64,000 nt of DNA from Clostridia bacterium (GTDB lineage: Bacteria; Bacillota; Clostridia; Oscillospirales; Acutalibacteraceae): assembly GCA_017437005.1 (NCBI GenBank), contig JAFSBZ010000026.1, forward strand, positions 55,352 to 119,351, read 5' to 3'. A model generated the notes under the pieces. The model saw only the letters and a program-made list of their open reading frames with translations. It was not told where the DNA came from and did no database searches. A program made the translations under genes and the position numbers. Positions 51,701 through 60,996 of the stretch are shown here, piece by piece; position 1 is the first letter of the stretch, and each line of letters starts with the position of its first letter.

Positions 51701-52272
51701 ATGCGCTCCAGAGCGATGATGGTTTAGTTTCCATTGCAGGTTCTGCAAACGTATTCAGCAAGGATGTAATCACTGATCTTTTCAGAGTATCGGCAGATGA
51801 AACACTAAATTATGATGAAATCAAAGCGATTTTTGATAAAGAAGGCCATAAAAACTTTACGGCATACGATTTCTCACCAAGTGAAGAAATTGCCGAGGGC
51901 GGTTCAATTGACTTAAAGATGGTCGTTGGTGATATTTATGGTAAAAACGCTGCGATTTACTATGTCGATACCGAAAACGGCGCGCTTAAGAAGTTAGACA
52001 CAATAATTGAAGAGATTAAGGACGAAAAAGGCAATATAACATATGTTGCTAACGCTAATATAACAAAAATAGGCTTGTATGCAGTTGCATCAAGTGAAGT
52101 TGTTGGTAGCGGGGCAGTTGATGATACCAATAATAATAATAACGCAGGTATCAATGGTGATACAAGCCCAATAAGTCCACCAACCGGCACTCAAAATGTT
52201 GCATCAGCAGCAGTTGTAGCGGTGCTTTCAGCCGCAGCAATTGTGTTTGCTCGCAAGATAAAAAAATCATAA
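48709..52272 (+). CDS. Large repeat-containing surface protein (two GLUG-like units)
   Basis: 1187 aa. Signal peptide 1-38 (VNLSVSAATV). Two homologous units of about 360 residues start near residues 42 (TWDGTRVKP) and 407 (SWDGTQATSFAGGTGTKDDPYII); each contains the beta-helix-like FDGNGVVIYNMY and INVDN...I.NITIKASYIKGYH phrases of GLUG-type proteins. After about residue 740 come Cys/His pairs in repeated CExC..H modules (ADCEDCGLKG, WTCETCGGIF, HWMICKFCN). The C-terminus has SPPTG, a hydrophobic helix and KKS, like a non-canonical sortase-type anchor. No catalytic motif was seen. First gene of the cluster. Confidence 0.82.
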   Translation: MKKNAFERTLSVIVAFAVIAVTLFAAVPAVNLSVSAATVEDTWDGTRVKPTKTDADGNILIETAEELAWAALEGSTVETKDKNYKVVDNAVFNLNGLTGVTLDSTASEVSDATATGNNWVSSAKTFAGSFDGNGVVIYNMYSSGAYNGLFPWINVDNSNKTCNFSNITIKASYIKGYHYAAPLVGLADAPGTGVSVNVTNCKVENCYVNATDNNTACNRTGTLLVGGAGHNKVVVDSCVAINNVIVATDIKGGFVGDTSAYAADSIFKNSVVIGSTPYPTVQAGSKKVIRDKITKASCYSNVYTDQDVSSTYAGYVTKVATADMKGSAAKVNMPSLDWSKLIAFDGEYPDLRTNHALTTVSNGDSGHSTSCSDCGKALTETHNMVENFDTMVSSCACGYETPITQMKDSWDGTQATSFAGGTGTKDDPYIIKTAEQMAYVALSTTLDSKGKYFKVTDNAVFNMNGAIGITLNSSAAEVKAAPKNGAYIWTSDSAKFNGNFDGNGVIIYNVYGPKMGYGGLFPHINTDNNEKSVTIKNVAVKASFFAGYHAAGGIVGDATAITTSQNLIFENCMVENCYMTDMSDTNPACSRTVGTIVGRVAHNKVTVDNCIAKGNLLEAINIVGGFVGNTSHYAANAVIKNSISIGTLPYSTASANTSSALEEMVTKADCYSNVYTDKEVSAAYNAKQVKSLTVAEMSGVSSLDNVALNYEKVWFANEGTPELQLFHNLKGNADETNAYSGHKADCEDCGLKGISVSAHDYDSNYICTVCEFICDHENSDYKTVTEDELGNCVTAPNTKTECNCGYVHIDYHGTVDGHKLVKVEAVEATCIDNGNIEHWTCETCGGIFLTADKMAAMDTAVTEKEILIEATQQHIPIEDSKGNVIFGMDGQKHWMICKFCNCELEKTSHDVEYDTENTGGHSGKCVVCLYEVHDYANINENGKPVHSYDDTAHWLDCKVCGKTEYAEHTLETDENVEGIYQWCEDAEGNSCGYEIFKYALQSDDGLVSIAGSANVFSKDVITDLFRVSADETLNYDEIKAIFDKEGHKNFTAYDFSPSEEIAEGGSIDLKMVVGDIYGKNAAIYYVDTENGALKKLDTIIEEIKDEKGNITYVANANITKIGLYAVASSEVVGSGAVDDTNNNNNAGINGDTSPISPPTGTQNVASAAVVAVLSAAAIVFARKIKKS

Positions 52273-52295
52273 TATTATAAGGAGTTAAGAATGCT

Positions 52296-53747
52296 ATGTT
52301 AAGTAAAGTTAAAAAAATAATTGCATTGGTATTAGTTCTTGCTATGGTGGTAGCTCTTGTGGGCTGTAGCAATAATGATGATGAAATGTCTTCAGGCGGT
52401 GTTGTTTACGTTGATAACGAAGTGCTTGTTGATGAAAACGGTAACCCAATTACCGATAAAGATGCTCAGCAAGGCGGCGACGCCCAGCAGGGTGATGCTC
52501 AACAGGGCGGTAGCACTCAGTCAGGCGGTACTACACAACAGGGTGGTACAACAGCTAACGGAGTAAATCCAGAGGATTACCGTGGCACAAAGGTTGTTTT
52601 TGCAACAACAATTCTTTCTAAAACAGACGAATCAGGTCCTGTTGTAGATGCTTTTGAAAAGAAATATGGAATCACTGTAGAAGAAATTCTCGTTGGTGAT
52701 AACGTAAACGAAATTGCGGGTAAGCTTGCCGCAGGTACCAACATTGACGTAATGCGTACTTGTAGTGACTTCCCTGCAGCAATGGCAGTTTTACAGCCAA
52801 TTACCGCTGCAAAGCTTGATATGACCGATCCTATCTGGAATCAGTCAATCTTTAAGTATACAACATTTGGCGGCGAGCCATACTGCTGCGACACAACCAA
52901 CAATGTTTGGACAGAAAACGCTTGTGTTGTTTATAGCAAAAGCTTACTTAAACGTGCAAATGCTTATGAGCCATATCAGTATGACGCTCAGGGCAAATGG
53001 ACATGGGATGCTTATGCTGCTATTGCAAAAGCAGTAGACAGTATTGACGGATTAGGTACAGGTATCCGCGGTACATACATTGATGACGGTTATCTTCTTG
53101 CATCAGCAGGCTTCCAGCTTTACAAGTTTGAAAACGGTAAATTTGTAAACGGTCTTAAGGATCCTGAACATGCAGTTGCATACGCAAAGATTGCTTCTTG
53201 GAATAAAGAAGGCTTTGTAACAAACTCTGTAGTTGACGCATTTGCAAAGGGTAACACAGGTATTGCTTGCGGTCTTGGTTGGTCACTTAAAAAGACAGGT
53301 TCAAACGCTAACTATCCAAACTGGAGCGATATAGGCTTCTATTATTTACCGGCTTACAAAGAAGGTATGAAACCGGGCGGTACCTCAATGTTTAAGGCTT
53401 GGGGTATTTGCCGTGGTGCTGATAACCCTGTTGGTGCAGGCTTGTTCTTGCGTTACTATCTCGATGCAGGTAACTATGATACTCAGGGCGCATTTATTTC
53501 TCCCGAAGCTGAAAAATTCTTCTTCCAAATGACCGAAAGTATCTCTATGGATAGTTTCTATCCACAATTTACATCAGGTGACTCTACTCAGGGTATAACA
53601 GGCTTCTTTGAATGGGATTGGGAAGGCCTTTATCTTAATGACCCAACACAGATGGCTGTTAAGCTTAACACAATGTCAGATTCCGTTGATAAAGCTGTTG
53701 ATACACTTAACAAGTTCGTATCAAAGAATACAGGTATCAGAGAATAA
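52296..53747 (+). CDS. Sugar ABC transporter substrate-binding lipoprotein
   Basis: 483 aa. Lipobox VALVGCSNN (Cys near residue 24), then a flexible Gln/Gly linker made of repeated AQQGG/TQQGG units (about 55-90), then a family 1 extracellular solute-binding fold (VVFATTILSKTDESGPVVDAFEKKYG style start, GGTSMFKAWGICRGADNP near 350). It would bind an oligosaccharide outside the membrane. No permease or ATPase gene is beside it, so either these are elsewhere or it acts as a surface binding protein. RBS AAGGAG. Confidence 0.88.
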   Translation: MLSKVKKIIALVLVLAMVVALVGCSNNDDEMSSGGVVYVDNEVLVDENGNPITDKDAQQGGDAQQGDAQQGGSTQSGGTTQQGGTTANGVNPEDYRGTKVVFATTILSKTDESGPVVDAFEKKYGITVEEILVGDNVNEIAGKLAAGTNIDVMRTCSDFPAAMAVLQPITAAKLDMTDPIWNQSIFKYTTFGGEPYCCDTTNNVWTENACVVYSKSLLKRANAYEPYQYDAQGKWTWDAYAAIAKAVDSIDGLGTGIRGTYIDDGYLLASAGFQLYKFENGKFVNGLKDPEHAVAYAKIASWNKEGFVTNSVVDAFAKGNTGIACGLGWSLKKTGSNANYPNWSDIGFYYLPAYKEGMKPGGTSMFKAWGICRGADNPVGAGLFLRYYLDAGNYDTQGAFISPEAEKFFFQMTESISMDSFYPQFTSGDSTQGITGFFEWDWEGLYLNDPTQMAVKLNTMSDSVDKAVDTLNKFVSKNTGIRE

Positions 53748-53767
53748 TATTAGTTTTTATAGCTTTT

Positions 53768-53810
53768 GCCGCCTCTGAAAATGAGGCGGCAGGGATAGAT
53801 TTTTTAGAAA
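53768..53810 (+). terminator. Hairpin after the binding-protein gene
   Basis: GCCGCCTC pairs with GAGGCGGC around TGAAAAT, with TTTTTT 13 bases further on. Probably an attenuator or mRNA-stabilising hairpin that makes the binding protein more abundant than downstream products. Confidence 0.5.
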
Positions 53811-53823
53811 GGACGCTAGTTTA

Positions 53824-56800
53824 ATGAGAAAAACTATTGACAGCGGAAGAAAACTTATAACTATTCTTTCGGTACTTTCAATTTTAGCTGTGTCAATATT
53901 CTCGGCATTTATTGGTGTGGATTTTGAGGTTGTAGCCGAAACATCTTCAAATGTTGAGATTTGGGGCGGATATGACAGCCAAAAGTTAGCCGTTCCATTT
54001 GACAGCGGCGATGGTAGCGCCTTAGATCCATATATTATTACAAATGGTGATCAACTTTTTAGAATGATATATGATCTTGGATTAAGCGCTAACAACCAAG
54101 CTACATACTACAAGCTTGGAGCAGATATTTACCTCAATGATATATCAAACTATGATAAGTGGGGAACCAAAAATTTTGATATGTCTGTACTTAACAACTG
54201 GTATGAAAATGAAAGCTATTTTAACAGCTACTATAACAGTAAATTAACACCAAGCAATTATTCCTTCCACGGTAATTTTGACGGTGACAGTCATTATATT
54301 TACGGTTTGTATGCTGAAGGTTTTCAGTTTGCCGCGCTTTTTCCTACTGCTGCAGATAACACAATAATTAAAAACGTTCATTTAAGGAACTCATACTGCG
54401 TAAACACAGCAAAGATTAACCCAAATGACCAAGAGAGCAACGACGCAGGTAACGGTGTTACAAGCGGTAACCGTACCTGGTACGACATAAGATACGGCTC
54501 TGCTGCTGTTTTGGTTTCATGGGCTGAATCTGCGCCCTCGATATATAACTGCTCGGTAAGAGATGCTTATGTAGAAGCTTCTTACTTTGCATCAGGTCTT
54601 ATAGGCTCAGCAAACGGTCACTATCCTACGATTAAGAACTGCTTGGTAGCAGACGTAGAGCTTAACGCTACCAGCACCGAACAACGTGTAGTAGGTCTTG
54701 AAGCGGGTCTTTTTAACCACGTATATGGTGGTGACGACCAAGGTACTATCGAAGACTGTATCGTTGCGGGTGTTAAGGTTTATGATGCCGGCGGTCGTGA
54801 CGTAATGTGGGGTGGACATAAGGTTCCTTCAATTCAGACGTCATACCTTTTTAAGAACGTGTATTCCAACGTTGAGCACAAATACTCGGTAGATCATTAT
54901 TCACACGGTAAACTTAATTATGAGGACCCTGAAATTAATGTTGTAAAAGTGGGTTACCTTAAGGGCGACAAGGCGGCTGAAAAGCTTGATATTGATTGGG
55001 AATACAACTGGAAGGTAGTCGACGATGACTACCCAATGCCTCAAAATTATTATATTACCCCTACCGGTGACCAGTATTACCAAAATGGCGGTCCTGCTTC
55101 AAGTGAAGATTTTTGGGATGGTAAAGCTGCCAAAAACTATGCTGCAGGTACAGGTACGCTTGAGGATCCGTACCTAATAGAAAACTGCGAGCAGTTCTAC
55201 CTTATGGTAACAACACTTAATGCAGGCGGTTATTATAAGGTTGCCGATGGTGTTACCGATCTTTACTTTAATGATGTTAAAGGACTTAACTATTCAGAAG
55301 CTATGAATATGTTAAAGTCTAAAAAGATGAACAATTATAACCCTGGTGAATCAAATAACTTTAGCGGTTATTTTGACGGTAACGGCGTTACAATTCACGG
55401 AATTAAGTCATCAGCAAAAGAACGCAGTGGTCTTATTCCACAAGCAGGCAATTCGACATTTAAAAACTTTACTATTAAAAATTCAACCTTTACTGCAACT
55501 GACAATTTGCCGGAAACCACAACAAAAACAGTGGGTGCTGCAGCGGTGGTGGCCGACCTTTATGGTGGCGCTACTGTAAATATGCGCAACATAGCAGTGG
55601 TTGATTGCTACGCTTATAGCACAAAAAATGCTGCAGGTATGGTAGCATCATCAAACCTCAGCAGTAACGTATTTATTGATGATAGCGTGGTTTATGGTGG
55701 TCAGATTATGTCTAATTTAGGCTCAACCAATCACGCAGCCTTTGTAGCAGGTTCACTTAGCGGTGCGCACGCTGTAAAAAATAGCTTTGCGTTTGGCGTT
55801 TATCCTGCTGCTGATAATTTGCAGTCCTATTCAACCAACTTTAAAAACGTATGGACCGATATAATCGCTCCCTCTACTATTGCAGAGCAAACTGCCGTAG
55901 GCGTTAATGTTGTTGAAACCGAAGCAATCAAGGGCGCTGCTGTAAAAGAAACTGCCAATGTTCTTGATTGGGAAAAGGTGTGGAGCGCAACCGACGGTAT
56001 ACCTATGCCACGTGTTCACGTGTCACAAACAGGTAGCGTAGGCGCGGCTTGGACAGGCGACATATCAGACCTTTATGCAGGTGGTAACGGTAGCGCAAAC
56101 AATCCTTATCAAATTGATACTGCCGAAAGACTTGCTCAAATGCTTACTTATAGCGAAGCAGGTAAATACTATACTTTAACTGCTAATATTAATATTAATG
56201 ATACAAGTGCTGATGATTGGCAGAGCAATGCTACGCAGTGGCTTACTTCAAGTGATGTTGATGCATTTACAGGCATTTTTGACGGTAACGACAAAACCGT
56301 TTACGGACTTTACAACAACGATGTTAAATCCGGCGAGTCGGCAGGTTTGATTCCGGTTCTTGGTTCTGGCGGTGAGGCGCGTAATGTTAAGATTGATAAT
56401 TCTTATATTTCGGGCGAGAGCGGCGCAGTAATTGGCGCAGTAATTGGCGCGGTAGAAGATAATGCAACCAATATTACAGCCCTTCGTGCAGCATATGTTG
56501 GCGAGAATGTTACCCTTGCAGGTAATGCAACCGCAGGTGGTATTGTAGGTAAAGTAGGATTTACCAAGCTTAGAATGGATAACAGCATCTTCACAGGCAA
56601 AATTACCGCTACTGGTAATGTGGGTGGTATTGTTGGCGAGGTTACAGGTAAGCTTAACGTTGAAGCATCTGTAAGTGTTGGTGTGGCTCCATTCACAAGC
56701 ACCGATAAAATTGACTTTGCATCAATTTACACCGATGCAGACTGTAGTATTGAAAATGTAACTGTACTTAAAAATAGTCAGATGATTGGCGCTAATGCCA

Positions 56801-58773
56801 AAGAAAATATGACCGAGCTTGATTTTACTGACATATGGGCTGATACCGATACTTATCCAATGCCTGTATATAAGGTTAAATCCTTTGACGGTGTTCAGGG
56901 TGAGGTTTGGTCAGGTCAGATTGCAAATAACTTTGCAGGCGGTACAGGTACTGAAGCTGACCCATATCTTATTGCAACAGGTGAACAGCTGGCACTTGCC
57001 ATTACTCAGAACCGTTGGAACGGAGACCTTTATTACAAAATGGTATGTGATATCTACCTTAACGATACTTCTGATGAGCTCTGGACGGCAAAGGTTGGTT
57101 GTAACACCTGGATTCACAACAGTGAAATGTCAGGTCAAAGTTCTTTTGCAGGTCATTTTGATGGTGATGGCTACGTTGTATTTGGTATGTACTATAACTA
57201 CAAGGCTACACCTAAAAACTCATATCTTGGTTTGTTCCCCAAGATTGGTGGATCGGCAGAGATTAAGAACGTGGGTGTTTCACAGGCATACGTTAAGGCA
57301 GCTATAGGCGACGAAAGCGTATATGCAGGCGGTCTTTTTGGTATGGGAAGCGCATTCTACGATTTCTACGGTCAGAAGATTAGTTTATCTGAAACCGTTG
57401 GTGACCAGTTCTTAGTGCCAGGCGATACAGAACCTACAAAGCTTCCTTCATTTACTAACTGTTTTGTAGATCATACCTGTTATATCGAGGCAAACGCCGT
57501 TGGTGGTGTTGGTAACCCAGGTGGCGCAGCAATTGTCATCCGCGACTGTATCATAACTGCAAGTCTTGTTGGTAAGGCTGATTCTAATGCAGGCGGTACC
57601 ATTGGTAACCAGTGGTCAAGCGGTTCGCGTATTTATAACACAATTTCATTCCCACAGACCGATAACAAGTTCTGTTGTGGTTATCAGCAGTGGATAGACT
57701 CGGCTACAAGCGCGCACTACTGGATAGAAAACGGTTATTATTACGGTAGTATGGAAATTTTTGGTACGACTGCAATTGCGCGTCCACAGTGGAGAATTGG
57801 CGAAGAAGCCAAGACCGCAATGCCGGGACTCGATTGGGAAAACACCTGGAGAGTAGAAGCCGACGGTACACCAATACTTCGCGTATTTGATAAGCCTGAA
57901 AGAAGCGCATCAATCTTCTCTGATAAACAGTATGAGATTGCCGACGTTAGCATCTACTTTGTTACAGACGACCCTGAAATTGTTGTTGAACCTATCACGG
58001 GTAAACCATATGATAAGATTACGTTACCAACAATTACACGTACAGGTTACACCTTTACAGGTTGGTATGCGTACTCCGATCTTACACTTAAGTATCCGTA
58101 TGATTATTTGATTTCGCGTGATATCAATCTTTTTGCAGGATGGGAAAAGAACGGTATAATTCAAAACTTTGAAAGCTATACTTATTCTTTCTACGATTGC
58201 GATTTAGATCGTTGGAACTACAATAAACCCGGTTCACGTGGCGGCTATCAGCTTGATTATGTTCGTTCAGGAACAAAATCTATGCAACTACTTGACAATT
58301 CGTCCGAAAGCGCAGATTTACTTCTTAACTATGATGAATGGTTGGACGTTGGTCAGGAATACACGCTCGTATTTTGGGTAGCAACCGATAAGGCTGATAC
58401 CAATTGCACACTGTCTCTTGTACACAATAATCATCCCGATTATCTTGGCACCGAGGTTGGAGTAGAGCCTATGGTAACAGCTACAGGACTACAGGTAGGC
58501 AAGTGGGCGCAATATACATATGACTTTACAGCTAAAACTAATTGGATATCTATAAGAGCAACAGGTAATTCAAGCCTATTTATAGATGATGCTGTAATTG
58601 CTCCAAAGGGTTCGGTTGTAAGTAACAACAATAATGTTGTGGTAAACGGTGATAAAGCTCCGTTTTCACCACATACTGCCGATACTGCAGTAGCAACTAT
58701 ACTTGTGTCTGTAATAGTTGCTTGCGCGGTGATAGCAGTTGTTTCCAAGAAAAACTTGGTAGAAAAATTTTAG
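53824..58773 (+). CDS. Giant repeat-containing surface protein (four GLUG-like units)
   Basis: 1649 aa. Signal peptide or anchor at 1-39. Four homologous units begin near residues 47, 425, 738 and 1025, each with the pattern WxG..A..F.GGTGT..DPYLI.T.EQL, then YYK...DIYLNDTS, then FDGDGHxIYGLY and a GLFP..G..A.IKNV segment; the fold should be a beta-helix. Near 1385-1440 is an InlB-type module (ITRTGYTFTGWYAYSD), then a carbohydrate-binding-like beta-sandwich (about 1440-1590). The end has SPHTAD, a hydrophobic helix and a Lys-containing tail, similar to the 1187-residue protein's end. Probably displayed on the cell surface to bind glycans; no catalytic site recognised. Confidence 0.82.
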   Translation: MRKTIDSGRKLITILSVLSILAVSIFSAFIGVDFEVVAETSSNVEIWGGYDSQKLAVPFDSGDGSALDPYIITNGDQLFRMIYDLGLSANNQATYYKLGADIYLNDISNYDKWGTKNFDMSVLNNWYENESYFNSYYNSKLTPSNYSFHGNFDGDSHYIYGLYAEGFQFAALFPTAADNTIIKNVHLRNSYCVNTAKINPNDQESNDAGNGVTSGNRTWYDIRYGSAAVLVSWAESAPSIYNCSVRDAYVEASYFASGLIGSANGHYPTIKNCLVADVELNATSTEQRVVGLEAGLFNHVYGGDDQGTIEDCIVAGVKVYDAGGRDVMWGGHKVPSIQTSYLFKNVYSNVEHKYSVDHYSHGKLNYEDPEINVVKVGYLKGDKAAEKLDIDWEYNWKVVDDDYPMPQNYYITPTGDQYYQNGGPASSEDFWDGKAAKNYAAGTGTLEDPYLIENCEQFYLMVTTLNAGGYYKVADGVTDLYFNDVKGLNYSEAMNMLKSKKMNNYNPGESNNFSGYFDGNGVTIHGIKSSAKERSGLIPQAGNSTFKNFTIKNSTFTATDNLPETTTKTVGAAAVVADLYGGATVNMRNIAVVDCYAYSTKNAAGMVASSNLSSNVFIDDSVVYGGQIMSNLGSTNHAAFVAGSLSGAHAVKNSFAFGVYPAADNLQSYSTNFKNVWTDIIAPSTIAEQTAVGVNVVETEAIKGAAVKETANVLDWEKVWSATDGIPMPRVHVSQTGSVGAAWTGDISDLYAGGNGSANNPYQIDTAERLAQMLTYSEAGKYYTLTANININDTSADDWQSNATQWLTSSDVDAFTGIFDGNDKTVYGLYNNDVKSGESAGLIPVLGSGGEARNVKIDNSYISGESGAVIGAVIGAVEDNATNITALRAAYVGENVTLAGNATAGGIVGKVGFTKLRMDNSIFTGKITATGNVGGIVGEVTGKLNVEASVSVGVAPFTSTDKIDFASIYTDADCSIENVTVLKNSQMIGANAKENMTELDFTDIWADTDTYPMPVYKVKSFDGVQGEVWSGQIANNFAGGTGTEADPYLIATGEQLALAITQNRWNGDLYYKMVCDIYLNDTSDELWTAKVGCNTWIHNSEMSGQSSFAGHFDGDGYVVFGMYYNYKATPKNSYLGLFPKIGGSAEIKNVGVSQAYVKAAIGDESVYAGGLFGMGSAFYDFYGQKISLSETVGDQFLVPGDTEPTKLPSFTNCFVDHTCYIEANAVGGVGNPGGAAIVIRDCIITASLVGKADSNAGGTIGNQWSSGSRIYNTISFPQTDNKFCCGYQQWIDSATSAHYWIENGYYYGSMEIFGTTAIARPQWRIGEEAKTAMPGLDWENTWRVEADGTPILRVFDKPERSASIFSDKQYEIADVSIYFVTDDPEIVVEPITGKPYDKITLPTITRTGYTFTGWYAYSDLTLKYPYDYLISRDINLFAGWEKNGIIQNFESYTYSFYDCDLDRWNYNKPGSRGGYQLDYVRSGTKSMQLLDNSSESADLLLNYDEWLDVGQEYTLVFWVATDKADTNCTLSLVHNNHPDYLGTEVGVEPMVTATGLQVGKWAQYTYDFTAKTNWISIRATGNSSLFIDDAVIAPKGSVVSNNNNVVVNGDKAPFSPHTADTAVATILVSVIVACAVIAVVSKKNLVEKF

Positions 58774-58794
58774 GGAAAGGAAGGGTTTACGAAA

Positions 58795-60552
58795 ATGAAA
58801 ATTTTTATAAAAAGATTAGTTTGTTTTGCTTTGGCTGTTATAATGGTAATCTCCGTTGTAGGTTGTAAAGAAACCAAGAAAAAGAAGCCACAAAAGGTAG
58901 TTGTTCGTGATAAAATCACAGTAGTACCAAGCAACAAAGATGAAAATAACGATTCTACAAACTCTGACGTTCCTAATAACAGCGTAGAAGATTTAACTAC
59001 ACGCGCAAAGCGTGATTTACTCAAAAAAGAGAAAGTTGAAAAAATAATTCCTTTTGATGAGTTGTATCCCGAAACTTCTAAGCCCACATTTAAATCAACC
59101 AGTGTTGATTGGGCCGGACCCGAGGACTACGTGATTGTTTATTCACCTTCCAAGGATAAAAACGGCGCTCCTACAAACGCACGTGTTTTGGCAGAAAAAT
59201 TAAAGACATTTTTTAAGGATAACGATAACGTTGACCTACCTGTTTATAAAGATACCGATCCTGCGCTTACAGGTAACGAAAAGATGATTTTAGTAGGCGA
59301 TACGGCGTACCAAAAATCTGATCTCTCTGAAAAAGAGTATGCTCTTACACTTTTAGATAACGGCAATCTTTTCTTTGAAGGCGGTCATATAGTAATGACC
59401 GAAGCCGCTATAGACTGGTTCAGAACAGTTAAGCGTGAAAAAGGTAAGCTGGCTCTTATCACAGGTGAAAGCGATGACTTTACTTCAACGTTAACACTTG
59501 ACGGTAAAGAGTACGTGTACGTTTGGGGTGACGAGTTCGACGGTGAAGAATATCTTGATAAATCAAAATGGTGCACGGGTGATCACATGGTTCAAAACCC
59601 TGACTTTGCATATTTTGACAGTGATGAGCATATCTCCGTAGAAAACGGTAGATTGCGTATGACCGCTAAACGTTATCTTTCGGAAACAAACGCAACCTAC
59701 GGTTATTCGGCTATAGGCTCGGTTGATACGCCCGAAACCATGGCTTATAGAAGCGGTTATATCGAAATTGACGCAAGACTCTCTTATGTACAGGGCTGCT
59801 TGCCACCTCTTTGGCTTATGTCTAATCCAGAGGAAGCTCCAATATTGCCACGTGAGCAATATACTGCTCCTTGGACCGTTGAAATTGATATTTTTGAAAC
59901 CTTTGGTAACGGTAATATGTGGGACGTAAGCTTCCATAAGTATTATAAGTCTTATGATTATGTAGTTAACGGTAAAAGATATAGCAACGGTATCACATTT
60001 AAACAGTACGATGAAGTAGGTAACCAGATAAACGAAATGTACTATAACGGAACACCTCTTTCTGATAAGATTATTTGGAATGAAGATGCATATGCAACCT
60101 ACGGTACCATTACACAGTATCGTCACGCTTATCACTATGCTAACTATAAAGACGGTCAGTACTATAATCCTGCAAAGAATAGAGAGCATCAGTACGTATT
60201 TGAAGGCGAGGCTCTTGAAAAGTTGAATGAGACGTATCATACATATGGCTTCCTCCACGACGCAAAGGGATATAAGGTTTACCTTGATGGTGAGTGCTGG
60301 TTTGAAGGTGATTGGCTTACCGATATCGATGCCAGAGTACCGGGCTTTGACTGTGATAATAACAACGGTTGGGGTTACGACCTTTACTACTATCTCATTA
60401 TGAACCAGTATATTTACACACCTGCAAGTAAATGGGGTTCAAATATGTGGGTTGTAAATGAATCATTGCCAATTTCTTCTTACATAGATGCAGTAAGACT
60501 TTATCAGCTTCCTGATCAAATAGATGTTTTAACTCCTGCTTATAGCGAATAA
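58795..60552 (+). CDS. GH16-family glycoside hydrolase lipoprotein
   Basis: 585 aa. Lipobox ISVVGCKE (Cys near 22), a Lys/Asn/Asp-rich linker, an N-terminal region of about 150 residues that is not recognised, and a GH16 jelly-roll domain from about 245 (YVWGDEFDGEEYLDKSKW). The catalytic signature ExDxxE is present as VEIDIFETFG near residue 362. A second family feature is YHTYGFLHDAKGYKVYLDGE near 480. GH16 enzymes cut beta-1,3/1,4-glucans, laminarin or related polymers; the insertions here leave the exact substrate open. It is lipid-anchored beside the giant surface proteins and the sugar-binding lipoprotein. RBS GGGAAAGGAAGG. Confidence 0.92.
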   Translation: MKIFIKRLVCFALAVIMVISVVGCKETKKKKPQKVVVRDKITVVPSNKDENNDSTNSDVPNNSVEDLTTRAKRDLLKKEKVEKIIPFDELYPETSKPTFKSTSVDWAGPEDYVIVYSPSKDKNGAPTNARVLAEKLKTFFKDNDNVDLPVYKDTDPALTGNEKMILVGDTAYQKSDLSEKEYALTLLDNGNLFFEGGHIVMTEAAIDWFRTVKREKGKLALITGESDDFTSTLTLDGKEYVYVWGDEFDGEEYLDKSKWCTGDHMVQNPDFAYFDSDEHISVENGRLRMTAKRYLSETNATYGYSAIGSVDTPETMAYRSGYIEIDARLSYVQGCLPPLWLMSNPEEAPILPREQYTAPWTVEIDIFETFGNGNMWDVSFHKYYKSYDYVVNGKRYSNGITFKQYDEVGNQINEMYYNGTPLSDKIIWNEDAYATYGTITQYRHAYHYANYKDGQYYNPAKNREHQYVFEGEALEKLNETYHTYGFLHDAKGYKVYLDGECWFEGDWLTDIDARVPGFDCDNNNGWGYDLYYYLIMNQYIYTPASKWGSNMWVVNESLPISSYIDAVRLYQLPDQIDVLTPAYSE

Positions 60553-60564
60553 AGCTAAACTATA

Positions 60565-60592
60565 ACGGCACCTTCCGTAAGGAAGGTGCCGT
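60565..60592 (+). terminator. Hairpin terminating the surface-protein cluster
   Basis: ACGGCACCTTCC, GTAA loop, GGAAGGTGCCGT: a perfect 12-bp stem 12 bp after the GH16 stop. The T-tract is weak. Confidence 0.75.
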
Positions 60593-60635
60593 AGTTGTAT
60601 TTGTGCTCTATGTGTTCAAACCCCTACATATTTAG

Positions 60636-60806
60636 TGATATTCTGCCATTGGAGGAGTGATATTTTCACTTCGTGAAAGTGATATTGAAACCTACGGTTT
60701 CAGTGATATTATATTCGCCTTAAAAAAACTCGCGAAGCGAATATCACTTGTCGTAAGACAAATATCACTGCGAAGCAATATAACTCGCCGTAAGGCGAAT
60801 ATAACT
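60636..60806. repeat. Two-level palindromic repeat array B
   Basis: GTGATAT at 60636, 60658, 60680 and 60704, the inverse ATATCAC at 60742 and 60763, and decayed forms near 60779 and 60800. Between units lie hairpins: TTTCAC/GTGAAA, TGAAACC/GGTTTCA, ATTCGCC.. /..GCGAAT, TTGTC GTAA GACAA, CGCC GTAA GGCG. Same family as array A. It lies between the GH16 operon and tRNA-Arg and contains no gene. Confidence 0.8.
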
Positions 60807-60808
60807 GA

Positions 60809-60840
60809 AAAAGACGATTGCGAAAGCAATCGTCTTTTTC
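60809..60840. terminator. Terminator beside tRNA-Arg
   Basis: AAAAAGACGATTGC and GCAATCGTCTTTTT form a perfect stem around GAAA. On the minus strand it follows the tRNA by five bases and would end its transcript. Confidence 0.85.
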
Positions 60841-60844
60841 TTGG

Positions 60845-60918
60845 CCCGCTTGAAGGGATTCGAACCCCCGTTCTTCAGAATCGGAATCTGCTGCGTTATC
60901 CAACTGCGCCACAAGCGG
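60845..60918 (-). tRNA. tRNA-Arg (anticodon CCG)
   Basis: 74 nt on the minus strand. Acceptor stem CCGCTTG/CAAGCGG with discriminator G, D-arm GCGCAGTTGGATAACGC, anticodon arm CAGA-TTCCGAT-TCTG with anticodon CCG (reads CGG, Arg), and T-arm with the loop TTCGAAT. No CCA is encoded. The T-stem has two G-U pairs. Confidence 0.93.
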
Positions 60919-60996
60919 TAATTTTTCTTTGATTTTTCTCATCCCTTCTTTGAAGGGATACTCTGCGTTCTCCATAATAACAAAAAATAACAAAGC

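Noticed and set aside
59563-60258. Hydrophobic antisense frame within the GH16 gene (231 codons)
   Set aside because: Opposite a gene with signal, lipobox and catalytic motif; the apparent hydrophobicity comes from complementing polar codons.
60657-60993. Short frames on both strands across tRNA-Arg
   Set aside because: They consist of the palindromic array and the tRNA gene read as protein; this is a well-known false annotation pattern.
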